This document shows, piece by piece, positions 34,436 to 43,621 of a stretch of DNA of 64,000 bases. A program made the translations under genes and the position numbers. Under the pieces are notes generated by a model that ran no database searches, had not been told where the DNA came from, and saw nothing but the letters and a program-made list of their open reading frames with translations. The number at the start of each line of letters is the position of its first letter. Positions within the stretch are counted from its first letter, which is position 1. The DNA is from an uncultured bacterium (GTDB lineage Bacteria; Bacillota; Clostridia; Christensenellales; HGM11417). The stretch lies in assembly GCA_905215695.1 (NCBI GenBank), contig CAJMQN010000001.1, forward strand, positions 1 through 64,000, given 5' to 3'.

Positions 34436-34906
34436 ATGGCAGACGTATTTCTGACCCAAAAGGGATTAAAGGAGCTTGAGGACCGCCTCGAGCTATTGAA
34501 GAGTGTCAAACGCCGCGAAGTGGCGGAAAAAATCAAGGTCGCGCGGGAGTTCGGCGACATCAGCGAGAACGCGGAGTACGACGCCGCGAAGGAAGAGCAG
34601 GCGATGATCGAGGGCGAGATCGTGGAGATTGAGAACAAGCTCAAGCTTGCCAAGGTCATCGACGAGAACGACATCGACACGTCGGCGGTGTCCGTCGGCT
34701 GTTCGGTGCGGATTCTTGACGTGGAGTTCAAGGAAGAGCTCGAATATCAGATCGTTGGCACGACGGAGTCCGATTTTCTGAACGGAAAAATCAGCAACGA
34801 ATCCCCTGTGGGGCACGCGCTCCTCGGCAAGAGAGTGGGAGAATTCGCGGACGCAAAGACGCCGGACGGCGTAGTCCGTTTCAAGGTGCTTGCGATAAAG
34901 AATTAA
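34436..34906 (+). CDS. greA: Transcript cleavage factor GreA
   Basis: 156 residues. The N-terminal coiled coil carries the tip motif EFGDISENAEYDAAKEEQ with the acidic residues that enter the RNA polymerase secondary channel, and the C-terminal FKBP-like domain ends SPVGHALLGKRVGE. It rescues arrested polymerase by stimulating cleavage of the backtracked RNA. lysS follows 21 bases after, as in many Firmicutes. Confidence 0.97.
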   Translation: MADVFLTQKGLKELEDRLELLKSVKRREVAEKIKVAREFGDISENAEYDAAKEEQAMIEGEIVEIENKLKLAKVIDENDIDTSAVSVGCSVRILDVEFKEELEYQIVGTTESDFLNGKISNESPVGHALLGKRVGEFADAKTPDGVVRFKVLAIKN

Positions 34907-34927
34907 AGGTTGACGAGAGAGGAAGAC

Positions 34928-36406
34928 ATGCCCGAAGAGATCATGGAGGAGCAGGATTACAACGAAATCCTGCGCGTAAGGAGAGAAAAGCTCGCGGAAC
35001 TGACCCGCGCGGGAAAGAACCCCTACGAGCTGACGAAATTTGAAAAGACGCATTCGAGCCGCGAGGTTGTCGAGGGTTACGACGCGCTCGAGGGAAAGAC
35101 CGTGACGGTCGCGGGGCGCATCGTGTCCCGCCGGATTATGGGGAAAGCGGCATTTTGCCACATTCTCGACGGCGAAGGCAGGATTCAGCTCTACGTGCGC
35201 ACGGGGGACGTGCCCGACTTCGAGGCGTTCAAGGGCTTCGACGTGGGGGACGTCGTGGGCGCGACGGGTTTTGTGTTCAAGACCCGCACGGGCGAAGTCT
35301 CGGTGCACGCGTCCGACATCGTTCTGCTCTCGAAATCCCTCCAGCCCCTCCCCGAGAAGTACCACGGTCTCAAGGACCCCGATCTCCGCTACCGCCAGCG
35401 GTACGTGGATCTCATCGCAAACCCCGAGGTCAAGGAGATCTTCGTGACGCGGAGCCGGGTCATCACGGCGATCCGCGAGGTGCTTGACGGAAAGGGTTTT
35501 GTCGAGGTGGAGACCCCTATTTTAAATACCATAGCCGGCGGCGCGACGGCGCGCCCCTTCGTGACCCACCACAATACGCTCGACATCGACATGTTCATGC
35601 GCATTGCGCCCGAACTGTACTTAAAGCGTCTCATCGTGGGCGGATTCGAGCGGGTGTACGAGCTCGGCAGAATGTTCCGCAACGAGGGCATGGACATCAA
35701 GCACAACCCGGAATTCACCATGATCGAACTGTATCAGGCGTACGCCGACTACAACGACATGATGGACTTGACCGAGGAGATATACAGCCACGTCATCGAC
35801 AAGGTGACCAAGAAGTACGAGATCCGCTACGGCGACCTCGAACTGAACTTAAAGCCCCCCTATGCGCGGCTGACGATGCAGGACGCGGTGAAGAAGTACG
35901 CGGGCGTTGATTTTTCGCAAGGCGACACCCCCGCGCTCCGCGCGGAACTCGAAAAGAGGGGGATCGAGGGCGCAAAGACGGCGTCTTGGGGCAACCTGCT
36001 GTATGAGACGTTTGACCGATTCGTGGAGGAAAAGCTCATTCAGCCGACCTTCGTGACCGATTATCCCGTCGAGGTCTCGCCCCTTGCGAAGAAGAAGAAA
36101 TCCGACCCCCGCCTGACCGAACGTTTCGAGTTTTTCATCGGCGCGCGGGAGATGGGCAACGCCTACAGCGAGCTGAACGACCCCATCGACCAGAAAGGTC
36201 GTTTCGAGGCGCAGGCGAAACTGCGGGAGAAGGGCGACGACGAGGCGCAGATGACGGACGATGATTTTGTGACGGCGCTCGAGTACGGCATGCCCCCGAC
36301 GGGAGGTTTGGGACTCGGAATCGACCGTCTCGTGATGCTCCTGACGGACAGTTACAGCATTCGTGACGTCATACTGTTTCCGACCATGAAACCGAGAACG
36401 AAATAG
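34928..36406 (+). CDS. lysS: Lysyl-tRNA synthetase, class II
   Basis: 492 residues. N-terminal OB-fold anticodon domain (TVTVAGRIVSRRIMGKAAF), then the class II catalytic core with motif 1 FVEVETPIL, motif 2 FRNEGMDIKHNPEFTMIE and motif 3 GLGLGIDRLVM. It charges tRNA-Lys. The ATG at 34928 is preferred over the TTG at 34910, because GAGAGGA lies seven bases before it. Confidence 0.97.
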   Translation: MPEEIMEEQDYNEILRVRREKLAELTRAGKNPYELTKFEKTHSSREVVEGYDALEGKTVTVAGRIVSRRIMGKAAFCHILDGEGRIQLYVRTGDVPDFEAFKGFDVGDVVGATGFVFKTRTGEVSVHASDIVLLSKSLQPLPEKYHGLKDPDLRYRQRYVDLIANPEVKEIFVTRSRVITAIREVLDGKGFVEVETPILNTIAGGATARPFVTHHNTLDIDMFMRIAPELYLKRLIVGGFERVYELGRMFRNEGMDIKHNPEFTMIELYQAYADYNDMMDLTEEIYSHVIDKVTKKYEIRYGDLELNLKPPYARLTMQDAVKKYAGVDFSQGDTPALRAELEKRGIEGAKTASWGNLLYETFDRFVEEKLIQPTFVTDYPVEVSPLAKKKKSDPRLTERFEFFIGAREMGNAYSELNDPIDQKGRFEAQAKLREKGDDEAQMTDDDFVTALEYGMPPTGGLGLGIDRLVMLLTDSYSIRDVILFPTMKPRTK

Positions 36407-36465
36407 GGATTGAAAGGAAGTCTGAATTTTTTGCGGGAACGCTTGTTTTCGCGCGGGGAACGCAA

Positions 36466-37545
36466 ATGGATACCAAGATAACCAAGAAGAGACTGAACGA
36501 TCACTTGAGCTACGATTGGGTGAAATACGTCGCGATTATTGTCGTGACGATTTTCGTATTCTGGCTGATGTACGACGTCGGCGCGACCAAGCCGACGAGC
36601 GCGCAGAAACTCGAGATTTTTGTCCTGAACGGGACAATGAACGACGACAAGCTCCCGCGCTTTGAGGAGGATTTGGAGATACGCTTGAACGGCGAAGGTC
36701 CCCGTCCGGTGGACGACCGCGGCTACGAGGTATTTCACAAGGACGAAGTTCTCGAGATCGCGGTGTCGAACACGTTCGGCAGCTACAGAGACGACTCGAC
36801 AGTCCAGCAGGCAGTGTCCGTGCGCATGCAGGGCGGACAGGAATCGGACATGATTCTCATGGACTACAACACCTTCAACAATTATGTGCAGACCTGGCTC
36901 GTCTCGCTTGACGACTACCGGAATACCCTCGAGGGCGCTTTGGACGAGGCGCGCGCGGAGGGGAAAATGGAAGACCCGCAGATTCCCGACACGGCGACGG
37001 ATCGGGAGAGCCTTGTCAAAAAGCTCGAGTACCGCCTGTGGACGACTCTACAGGAGGAATACGAAAAGTTCTTCATCGACAAGACGGAGACGGACGAAGC
37101 GGGCAACAAGACCCTGACCCGCTACGAGAAGTACGCCTACCGCCACCAGAAAGTGCTCCCGGAGGGAATCGAGAAGTGGCAGGAAATTTCGGACATCTTC
37201 CAAAAGAAAATCAACTCTCTTGGCGAGCGAACCGAGGCGAACAAGCCCGAATACGAGGCGGCGAAAGCCGAATTTGACGCAGGGTACGCCGAGCTCCCCA
37301 AAGAGGACGAAAAGGCGTGGGGGCTTGACATCGCGAAATTCGACCTCGTAAACGTCAAGGAGAATTGGTTCAACACGACATATTCGCAATTCAAGCAGCA
37401 GTGGGGGGAGAAAGAGGACTCGGGCATGTACTTTGCGCTCGGGCTCACGAACTTCGGCGAAATCAACGGCACAACCTACTTTGAACTCGTCAAGGTTCTG
37501 AATTTTGTCATAGAACGTTATGCGTATCCCCAGCAGAAAGCCTGA
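36466..37545 (+). CDS. Membrane-anchored extracytoplasmic protein, unknown
   Basis: 359 residues. One membrane segment (about residues 20-40) leaves a short basic cytoplasmic N-terminus and a large outside domain rich in charged helices, with pieces such as SDMILMDYNTFNNYVQTWLVSLDDY that recall the fold of solute-binding proteins. No lipobox. No family recognised. The start at 36466 has a weak ribosome site. Its 3' end overlaps the next gene by 26 bases, which places it at the head of the tmk-rsmI cluster. Confidence 0.7.
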   Translation: MDTKITKKRLNDHLSYDWVKYVAIIVVTIFVFWLMYDVGATKPTSAQKLEIFVLNGTMNDDKLPRFEEDLEIRLNGEGPRPVDDRGYEVFHKDEVLEIAVSNTFGSYRDDSTVQQAVSVRMQGGQESDMILMDYNTFNNYVQTWLVSLDDYRNTLEGALDEARAEGKMEDPQIPDTATDRESLVKKLEYRLWTTLQEEYEKFFIDKTETDEAGNKTLTRYEKYAYRHQKVLPEGIEKWQEISDIFQKKINSLGERTEANKPEYEAAKAEFDAGYAELPKEDEKAWGLDIAKFDLVNVKENWFNTTYSQFKQQWGEKEDSGMYFALGLTNFGEINGTTYFELVKVLNFVIERYAYPQQKA

Positions 37546-38830
37546 CGAAACGCGTACGCCGCTCCTCGCCGCGATCGAATCGCACCGCGGGGAGCTGCGT
37601 TTCCATATGCCGGGTCACAAGGGAAGGGGCGCGTTTCGGAGAATGTTCGGACGGAGCGCAGATTTCGACGTGACCGAACTCGCGTACTCGGACAACCTGC
37701 AAGCTCCTTCGGGGGCGATTGCCGCGTCGGAATCGCGCACGGCGGAGCTGTACGGCGCGAAATACTGCCTGTACTCGGTGCAGGGCTCGACGCTCTCCGC
37801 GTTCTGCGCGCTGTATGCGGCAAAGTGCGCGGGGCGGGGAAATCGCGTGCTCCTCTCCCGGGACACGCACAAGAGTTTTTGGTCTGCCTGCGAGGTGCTC
37901 GGACTCGAGCCGACGGCTGTGCCCCCCGAGCAATTCGCAACCGCCTGTGACGAATCGGTCTGCGCGGCGGTCTATACCTCTCCCGACTACTACGGCGCGC
38001 GCCGTGCGGTGAATTTCTCTTTGCCCTGCAAAATCGTCGTGGACGCGGCGCACGGGGCGCACCGTGCCGTGCTCGATGACCCGGCGTTTGCGGAAATCTG
38101 CCGGAGAGCGAACTTTACGCTCCTCTCCGCGCACAAATTCCTGCCGAGCTTTACGCAGAGCGCCTTTCTGCTCGCAAACGAGCCGGAATCCGCCGCGCTC
38201 GCGCGGGAGGCGCGAAACCTGTTCGGCACGACCTCGCCGAGCTACCTTCTGCTCTGCGGAATCGAATACGGCGTGGATTTTCTCTTTCGGGAGGGAAGAG
38301 CGCGCATGGACAAACTCTCCCGGATATCGGACAGATTGTTCCCGGAATGGAAGTGCCCGGGCGACCCCCTGCGGTTGGTATGGAATACCGCCTCGACGGG
38401 ACGGACGGGGTGGGAGACGGAGGAACTTCTGAACGCGCGAGGGGTATGGGCGGAATTTTCGGACGCGGAACGGGTGGTGTTCTTTCTCGGACTCGAGACC
38501 AAACCCTCGGATTTGAGAAAGCTGAACCGTATCTGCCGAAATCTGCCGAAGGGCGGCGCTCTGCCGCTTGTGAACCCGCCGGAGTTCGGCGAAGAAATCG
38601 CGCTCCCGTGGCTGACGGCGCGCAGGTCGGCGATCGAACTTGTGCCGCTCACCGCCTGCGCGGGCAGGATATGCGGGGCAAACGCGGGTTTTTATCCCCC
38701 GGCGAACGCATTTTTGATCGCGGGCGAACGCATCGCCCCCGAGAAAGCGCGCGCGCTCGCCTCCCGTCCGGCGCATACATTCGGCGTGGAAGAGGGAAAA
38801 CTCCCCGTCGTCATAGAGGAAGAGAGATGA
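37520..38830 (+). CDS. Orn/Lys/Arg decarboxylase family PLP enzyme (YaaO-like)
   Basis: 436 residues. The opening RGELRFHMPGHKGRGAF and DVTELAYSDNLQAPSGAI are the N-terminal signature of the group III decarboxylases; the PLP lysine is Lys206 in SAHKFLPSFTQ (usual S-x-H-K), with the Asp of VDAAHGAH before it. It is shorter than the 480-residue YaaO and much shorter than SpeA, missing part of the C-terminal domain. It sits just before tmk, as yaaO does in Bacillus. Its substrate amino acid is not determinable. ATGA overlap with tmk. Confidence 0.85.
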   Translation: MRIPSRKPDETRTPLLAAIESHRGELRFHMPGHKGRGAFRRMFGRSADFDVTELAYSDNLQAPSGAIAASESRTAELYGAKYCLYSVQGSTLSAFCALYAAKCAGRGNRVLLSRDTHKSFWSACEVLGLEPTAVPPEQFATACDESVCAAVYTSPDYYGARRAVNFSLPCKIVVDAAHGAHRAVLDDPAFAEICRRANFTLLSAHKFLPSFTQSAFLLANEPESAALAREARNLFGTTSPSYLLLCGIEYGVDFLFREGRARMDKLSRISDRLFPEWKCPGDPLRLVWNTASTGRTGWETEELLNARGVWAEFSDAERVVFFLGLETKPSDLRKLNRICRNLPKGGALPLVNPPEFGEEIALPWLTARRSAIELVPLTACAGRICGANAGFYPPANAFLIAGERIAPEKARALASRPAHTFGVEEGKLPVVIEEER

Positions 38831-39456
38831 AAGGAAAATTTGTAACGCTCGAGGGCTGTGAGGGCGTAGGCAAGAGCACCCAGCTCCGCCTGCTCACCGA
38901 AAAACTTGACGCCGCGGGAATCGCCTACGTGGCGACGCGGGAGCCGGGCGGCTCCTCGATTGCGGAGCAGATACGCAAAATCATTTTAGACGCGGACAAC
39001 GCGGAGATGAGCGACGTGTGCGAGGCGCTCCTGTACAGCGCGGCGCGCGCCCAGCACCTCGCGGACGTGGTTCTCCCCGCGCTCGAGGCGGGCAAACTCG
39101 TGCTCTGCGACCGATTCATCGACTCGACGTTCGCCTATCAGGGCTACGCCAAAGGGCTCGGCACCGCGCTTGTGGACGAACTCAACCGCATCGCAATCGG
39201 GGACTGCGTGCCCGACCTGACGATATTTTTGGACCTTGCGCCCGAGGAATCCTTTGCGCGCAAGGGCGGCGCGGACAAGACCGACCGTTTGGAACTGTTG
39301 AGTCCGGCATTTCACCGCCGCGTCTATGAGGGGTACCGACTGCTTGCCGAGCGCGAGCCGGAGCGTTTTGTCTCCGTCCGACCGACGGGCACGAAGTACG
39401 AGACCGCGGAAAAGGTCTATGCGCTCCTTGCGGAGCGCGGAATCATACCGATTTGA
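38827..39456 (+). CDS. tmk: Thymidylate kinase
   Basis: 209 residues. P-loop GCEGVGKST (residues 10-18), DRFIDSTFAYQGYAKG as the TMP-binding/DRX motif and the LID Arg region. It converts dTMP to dTDP for DNA synthesis. The start overlaps the upstream stop by ATGA. First of the conserved block tmk-darA-holB-ricT. Confidence 0.97.
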   Translation: MKGKFVTLEGCEGVGKSTQLRLLTEKLDAAGIAYVATREPGGSSIAEQIRKIILDADNAEMSDVCEALLYSAARAQHLADVVLPALEAGKLVLCDRFIDSTFAYQGYAKGLGTALVDELNRIAIGDCVPDLTIFLDLAPEESFARKGGADKTDRLELLSPAFHRRVYEGYRLLAEREPERFVSVRPTGTKYETAEKVYALLAERGIIPI

Positions 39457-39472
39457 TACACGGAGGGAAGAT

Positions 39473-39841
39473 ATGAAACTGATCATGACCATCATCGACC
39501 GCAGGAACGCGAAACACGTCACGCGCGAGCTCTTAAAGGGCGGCTTTCAGGTGACGAAGATTGACAGCCGGGGCGGCTTTCTGAACTACAAGAGCACGAC
39601 TTTGCTCTCGTCGGTTCGGGACGAGCGCGTGCAGGAGGCAATCGAAATCGTGCGCAGGTACAGCAACAAACGGGACGTGCTGTCCGGCGCGGACATTCCA
39701 TTGAGCGGAATGCCCCGGAGCACGCCCGCAGGGGTATCGCCCGCGGGAATCCGTTTGAACGCGGACTATCTGCCCGACGAAGTGAACCGCGGCGGCGCGA
39801 CGGTGTTCGTGTTAAACGTCGAACATTTGGAAAAGATATAG
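39473..39841 (+). CDS. darA: Cyclic di-AMP receptor DarA (PstA, YaaQ)
   Basis: 122 residues, a PII-like trimeric protein: MKLIMTIIDRRNAKHVTRELLKGGFQVTKIDSRGGFL carries the T-loop base and the N-terminal strand that holds the ligand, and GGATVFVLNVEHLEKI is the closing strand. It is slightly longer than the 109 residues of Bacillus DarA, because of a longer loop (SGADIPLSGMPRSTPAGVSPAG). It senses c-di-AMP; the downstream partner is unknown in general. CGGAGG precedes the ATG. Confidence 0.93.
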   Translation: MKLIMTIIDRRNAKHVTRELLKGGFQVTKIDSRGGFLNYKSTTLLSSVRDERVQEAIEIVRRYSNKRDVLSGADIPLSGMPRSTPAGVSPAGIRLNADYLPDEVNRGGATVFVLNVEHLEKI

Positions 39842-39842
39842 C

Positions 39843-40805
39843 ATGATCAAGTACCGAAGGCTATTGGAGTCCAGCCGCGCCTTCCGCCTTTTCTTGGGCG
39901 ACCTGTCGTGGGATACGCTCGGACACAGCTATCTCTTGGTGAGCGCAGACCAATCGGCGCTCTTGGAGCTTGTCAAACTGATGTCCGCGGCGCTCCACTG
40001 CGAGTCGGACAAAAAGCCCTGCCTCGACTGTCGGGAATGCCGCCGTTACGAGGAACTCTCGGGCGGGAACGTGCTCCTCTACCCAAAGGGCGACCGAATC
40101 CGCAAGGACGACGTTTTGGACCTTTTGAAGAATATCAGTTATAAATCCTTCGAGCACGGCTCCAAAGTGGCAATCCTGCGCGGCGCGGACCGCATGGACG
40201 CAAACACGCAGAACAAACTCTTAAAGACTTTGGAAGAGCCCCCCGAAGGCGTGGTATTCTTTCTGCTCGCGGCGAGCGCGGAAAAGCTCCTGCCGACGGT
40301 GCGCTCCCGGGTGCGGATGCTCGAGCTCGAACTCTTCCCGCGGGAGGAAGTCTATCGCGAACTCGCCTCGGAATTGGGGGAGAGCGAACGTCTCCGCCGC
40401 GCCTGCGACTCCGCGGGCGGTCGTCCGGGTCTCGCGGAACATTTCTATTTCGACCCCGAATTCGAGCGCACGCTCGCCTTTTCGGAGGAACTTCTCGAAT
40501 CGCTCCGCACCGAACGCGATTTCGTGAAATTCTCTTCCCGCTTTGAGGAAATCAAGGGGAATTACGAGCTGTTTTTAGACCTTTTGCAAATGGCGTTGCG
40601 GGACGGCATGACGCAGGGGCTGGCGGAGCCGCTCGGCAGTTTTTCGGGTCTCCCGGAAGTCCCTCCGGAGCGATTGGCGGAAGGGATCGAATATCTCAAT
40701 CTCTGCAAGAAAAAGATTCTGTCCAACTGCAACGCGGGCGCGGCGTATCAGATGCTCCTCGTCCGGCTTTTGGAAATCATAGGAGGAAAGACATGCCCGA
40801 AGTAG
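39843..40805 (+). CDS. holB: DNA polymerase III delta' subunit
   Basis: 320 residues. The clamp-loader AAA+ fold with a zinc module CLDCRECRRYEEL (cysteines at about residues 60-70, preceded by CESDKKPC), then DVLDLLKNISYKSFEHGSKVAILRGADRMDANTQNKLLKTLEEPPEGVVFFL, the family's sensor 1 area. As usual for delta', the P-loop is absent. It starts one base after the darA stop. The Bacillus yaaR gene that normally lies between is missing. Confidence 0.93.
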   Translation: MIKYRRLLESSRAFRLFLGDLSWDTLGHSYLLVSADQSALLELVKLMSAALHCESDKKPCLDCRECRRYEELSGGNVLLYPKGDRIRKDDVLDLLKNISYKSFEHGSKVAILRGADRMDANTQNKLLKTLEEPPEGVVFFLLAASAEKLLPTVRSRVRMLELELFPREEVYRELASELGESERLRRACDSAGGRPGLAEHFYFDPEFERTLAFSEELLESLRTERDFVKFSSRFEEIKGNYELFLDLLQMALRDGMTQGLAEPLGSFSGLPEVPPERLAEGIEYLNLCKKKILSNCNAGAAYQMLLVRLLEIIGGKTCPK

Positions 40806-41668
40806 TGGGAGTGAAATTCAAGAGAGCGGGGAAGGTATATTCCTTTTCGCCCGCGGGAAACAAATTGGAGAAGGACGACGGCGTCATCGTGGAGACGGCG
40901 CGGGGCACGGAGTTCGGTCGCGTGACGGTTCCCAATCATGAAGTGCCCGAAAAGGAGCTGACCCAGCCCCTCAAGGAGATTCTCCGCAAGGCGACGGAAA
41001 AGGACATCGAGACCGTGCGCCGCAACGAAGAGAAGAAAGCGGAGACGATGAAGACCGCCAAGGAGAAGATTGTCAAGCACAATCTCGACATGAAACTCGT
41101 GGACTGCGAATACACCTTCGACGGCAACAAATTGGTGTTTTACTTCACGGCGGACGGGCGGGTGGATTTCCGCGACCTTGTCAAAGACCTCGCTTCCGCG
41201 TTCCGAATCCGCATCGAACTCCGTCAAATCGGAATCCGCGACGAGGCGAAAATGCGCGGGGGAATCGCGCCCTGCGGCAAACCCTGCTGTTGCTCCTATC
41301 ACCTGCCGGACTTCAAGCGCGTGTCCATCAAAATGGCAAAGACGCAGGGGCTTTCCCTGAATCCGGGCAAAATCAGCGGTCTCTGCGGCAGGCTGATGTG
41401 CTGTTTGGAATACGAAAACGCGCACTATGCCGAGGCGGTCAAGAAGATGCCGAAAATCGGTTCCGAAGTGGTAACGCCTGACGGCAAGGGCATCGTGGTG
41501 GGAAACAATCTGTTAAAACTGATTTGCCGGGTAAAATTTGTCAAACAGGACAACAGTTACGAGTTCAAGGAATACCCGGTGGGAGATTTGAAAGCGCGGC
41601 GCACGATGCAGGAGGAAGAGAACCTTTCTCCCGAGGAAGAGCGCGCGGCAAAGGCGCTCGAAGATTGA
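40793..41668 (+). CDS. ricT: RicT/YaaT, PSP1-domain regulator of the Ric complex
   Basis: 291 residues. The PSP1 C-terminal domain carries the iron-sulfur cysteines: Cys161, Cys165-167 in CGKPCCCSYH and Cys198 with CC in GLCGRLMCCLEYE, positions that fit those known from Bacillus RicT. With RicA and RicF it forms an Fe-S complex needed for mRNA maturation by RNase Y and for sporulation and competence. It overlaps holB by 13 bases, with GGAGG upstream, implying coupled translation. Charged low-complexity C-terminus. Confidence 0.93.
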   Translation: MPEVVGVKFKRAGKVYSFSPAGNKLEKDDGVIVETARGTEFGRVTVPNHEVPEKELTQPLKEILRKATEKDIETVRRNEEKKAETMKTAKEKIVKHNLDMKLVDCEYTFDGNKLVFYFTADGRVDFRDLVKDLASAFRIRIELRQIGIRDEAKMRGGIAPCGKPCCCSYHLPDFKRVSIKMAKTQGLSLNPGKISGLCGRLMCCLEYENAHYAEAVKKMPKIGSEVVTPDGKGIVVGNNLLKLICRVKFVKQDNSYEFKEYPVGDLKARRTMQEEENLSPEEERAAKALED

Positions 41669-41687
41669 GGAAAAAGCCCGAAAAGAC

Positions 41688-41716
41688 TGTACAAATTCGG
41701 CAAAGTATGCTAAAAT
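41688..41716 (+). promoter_or_regulatory. Promoter of the ferredoxin gene
   Basis: TAAAAT (41711-41716) with TG extension; the -35 candidate TGTACA (41688-41693) is 17 bases away but weak. AAGGAGG ribosome site at 41741-41747. Confidence 0.55.
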
Positions 41717-41756
41717 AACGGTAAGATATTTCATATATGGAAGGAGGTCCGAGACC

Positions 41757-41927
41757 ATGGCTTACAAAATCAGTGACGAGTGCATTTCCTGCGGCGCTTG
41801 CGCCGAGACCTGCCCGGTGAGCGCAATCAGCGAGGGGGACGGAAAGTTTGAGATTAACCCCGACGAGTGCATTGACTGCGGGTCCTGCGCGGACGGTTGC
41901 CCCGTAAACGCAATCAGCCAGGAATAA
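41757..41927 (+). CDS. 2[4Fe-4S] ferredoxin
   Basis: 56 residues, the standard clostridial ferredoxin: two CxxCxxCxxxCP clusters (CISCGACAETCP and CIDCGSCADGCP) in a two-fold repeat. It carries low-potential electrons, for example from pyruvate:ferredoxin oxidoreductase (gene at the right end of this window). It is a separate transcription unit inserted between ricT and trmN6, with its own promoter and a strong terminator. Confidence 0.97.
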   Translation: MAYKISDECISCGACAETCPVSAISEGDGKFEINPDECIDCGSCADGCPVNAISQE

Positions 41928-41943
41928 TAGACACGAAGAGCGA

Positions 41944-41979
41944 AGAGGGAGGACCGGAACACCGGCGCTCCCTCTTTTT
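41944..41979 (+). terminator. Rho-independent terminator after the ferredoxin gene
   Basis: Eight-base-pair outer stem (41944-41951 with 41968-41975), inner CCGG/CCGG pairing and a T run. Confidence 0.85.
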
Positions 41980-42084
41980 CTGTCCGCCGCGCGCCGTGCC
42001 CGAGCCCGCCGCCCTGTTTTCGCCTGCCCCGTCTGCGCGCCCTCTCTTGCACCGTGCCCGAGCACGCAATTTTGGAGAATCCCC

Positions 42085-42798
42085 ATGGAACGTATCTGTG
42101 ACCTGCAAATCAACGGTTTGACTCTCTTGCAGGATGACGAACTGTATTGTTTTACGAGCGATTCGGTTCTGCTCGCGGACTTTGTGCGCGCCAAAACGGG
42201 CGAAACGGTTTGTGACTTCGGGACAGGCGCGGGCATTATCGCGATTTTGCTCGCGGGCAAACGCCCGGGAATCCGCGTGACAGCCTGCGAAATTCAGCCC
42301 GCCTTGTGCGCGCTTGCCCGCCGCAACGCGGAGCGGAACGGATTGACGGAGCGCGTCGAGGTGCGGGAAGAGGATTTGCGCCGCCTTCGCTTTTCCCTCC
42401 CGAAACCCGCCGACGCGGTGGTCTGCAACCCGCCCTATTTTCGGCGCGGGAGCAGTTTTGTCAATGAAAACGAATCCAAAGCCCGCGCGCGGCACGAGAT
42501 AGACATCACCCTTCCCGAGCTGTGCGAGAGCGCGTCCAAGACGCTCAAAGAGGGCGGAAGATTTTTCGTGAGCTATCCCGCCGACAGGTTTTGCGAACTG
42601 ATTGCGGAGCTTTGCGCGGTAGGTCTCGAGCCGAAACGCGTCCGCGGGGTGCAGACCCGCGCGGATGCCGCACCGCACCTGTTTTTGGTGGAATCGCAAA
42701 AGGGCGGTTCGCGGGGCGTGCAGTTTCTGCCCCCGCTGATTTTGGAGGGCGAGGAGATAAAGGAGATATACGCGCGGGCGCGCAAGGAGGACGAATAG
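42085..42798 (+). CDS. trmN6: tRNA1(Val) A37 N6-methyltransferase family (TrmN6/YabB)
   Basis: 237 residues. Class I SAM methyltransferase: motif I CDFGTGAGIIAILLA, and the N6-adenine motif NPPYF with Asn115. Neighbours (ricT upstream, rsmI downstream by one base) are those of yabB, the Firmicutes homologue of TrmN6, supporting tRNA adenine-37 methylation. Upstream of it, 41980-42084 holds nothing obvious apart from the start region. Confidence 0.88.
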   Translation: MERICDLQINGLTLLQDDELYCFTSDSVLLADFVRAKTGETVCDFGTGAGIIAILLAGKRPGIRVTACEIQPALCALARRNAERNGLTERVEVREEDLRRLRFSLPKPADAVVCNPPYFRRGSSFVNENESKARARHEIDITLPELCESASKTLKEGGRFFVSYPADRFCELIAELCAVGLEPKRVRGVQTRADAAPHLFLVESQKGGSRGVQFLPPLILEGEEIKEIYARARKEDE

Positions 42799-42799
42799 A

Positions 42800-43609
42800 A
42801 TGCCGGGAACGCTGTATTTGGTCGCAACGCCCATCGGGAATTTAAAGGACATGACCTATCGGGCGGTAGAGATCCTGCAAGCGGTGGATATGGTGGCGTG
42901 CGAGGACACGCGCCATTCGCTTACTCTTTTAAATGCTTACGGTATCAAAAAGCCGCTTGTTGCCTATCACAAATTCAACGAACGCGCGGAGAGCGAACGC
43001 CTGCTTGCGGAGCTTGAGGCGGGCAAATCCGTCGCGCTCATATCGGACGCGGGAATGCCCGTGATTTCCGACCCGGGGAGCGTTTTGGTGTCGCTGTGTA
43101 TGGAGCGGGGCGTGCCCTATACGGTGATACCGGGGGCAAACGCGGGACTTTGCGCGTTGGTGCTGTCGGGTTTTGACGCAAGCGCATTTTCGTTTTTCGG
43201 GTTTCTGCCCAAGGAAAGCAAGGCGCGCCGCGCGCTTGCGGAGAAGTTCAAAGCAATCGAAAGCACACTGATATTTTACGCGCCGCCGCACGGGGTGGCG
43301 GAGGACCTGAAATTTTTGTATAAGGTTTTGGGCGCGCGGAAATTTGCGGCAGTGCGGGAGATAACGAAAGTGCACGAAACGGCGGAATTCGGCGTATTGG
43401 GGGGAGAATACGAGCTTGCGGAGAAGGGAGAATACGTGGTGATTGTCGAGGGCGCGCCCGCGGCAGAGAACCCGTTGAACGCGGGGAGTATTGAGGAACA
43501 TCTCGCGCACTATCAGCGCGCGGGCATGACGCGCATGGAGGCGGTGAAAGCGGTCGCGAAGGACCGCGGAGTGCCGAAGAACGAGATTTATCGCAGGACG
43601 GTGGAGTAA
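42800..43609 (+). CDS. rsmI: 16S rRNA (cytidine1402-2'-O)-methyltransferase RsmI
   Basis: 269 residues. Tetrapyrrole-methylase fold: opening LYLVATPIGNLKDMTYRA, VACEDTRHSLTLL, and SDAGMPVISDPG are the RsmI signature. It 2'-O-methylates C1402 of 16S rRNA in the P site. It ends the housekeeping cluster that began with tmk; immediately after it base composition drops and an accessory island begins. GGAGG ahead of ATG. Confidence 0.96.
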   Translation: MPGTLYLVATPIGNLKDMTYRAVEILQAVDMVACEDTRHSLTLLNAYGIKKPLVAYHKFNERAESERLLAELEAGKSVALISDAGMPVISDPGSVLVSLCMERGVPYTVIPGANAGLCALVLSGFDASAFSFFGFLPKESKARRALAEKFKAIESTLIFYAPPHGVAEDLKFLYKVLGARKFAAVREITKVHETAEFGVLGGEYELAEKGEYVVIVEGAPAAENPLNAGSIEEHLAHYQRAGMTRMEAVKAVAKDRGVPKNEIYRRTVE

Positions 43610-43621
43610 GAGCGACGTTCG

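Noticed and set aside
42005..42084. Small ORF between the ferredoxin terminator and trmN6
   Set aside because: The frames there are Arg/Pro-rich with no ribosome site; it looks like non-coding leader of trmN6.
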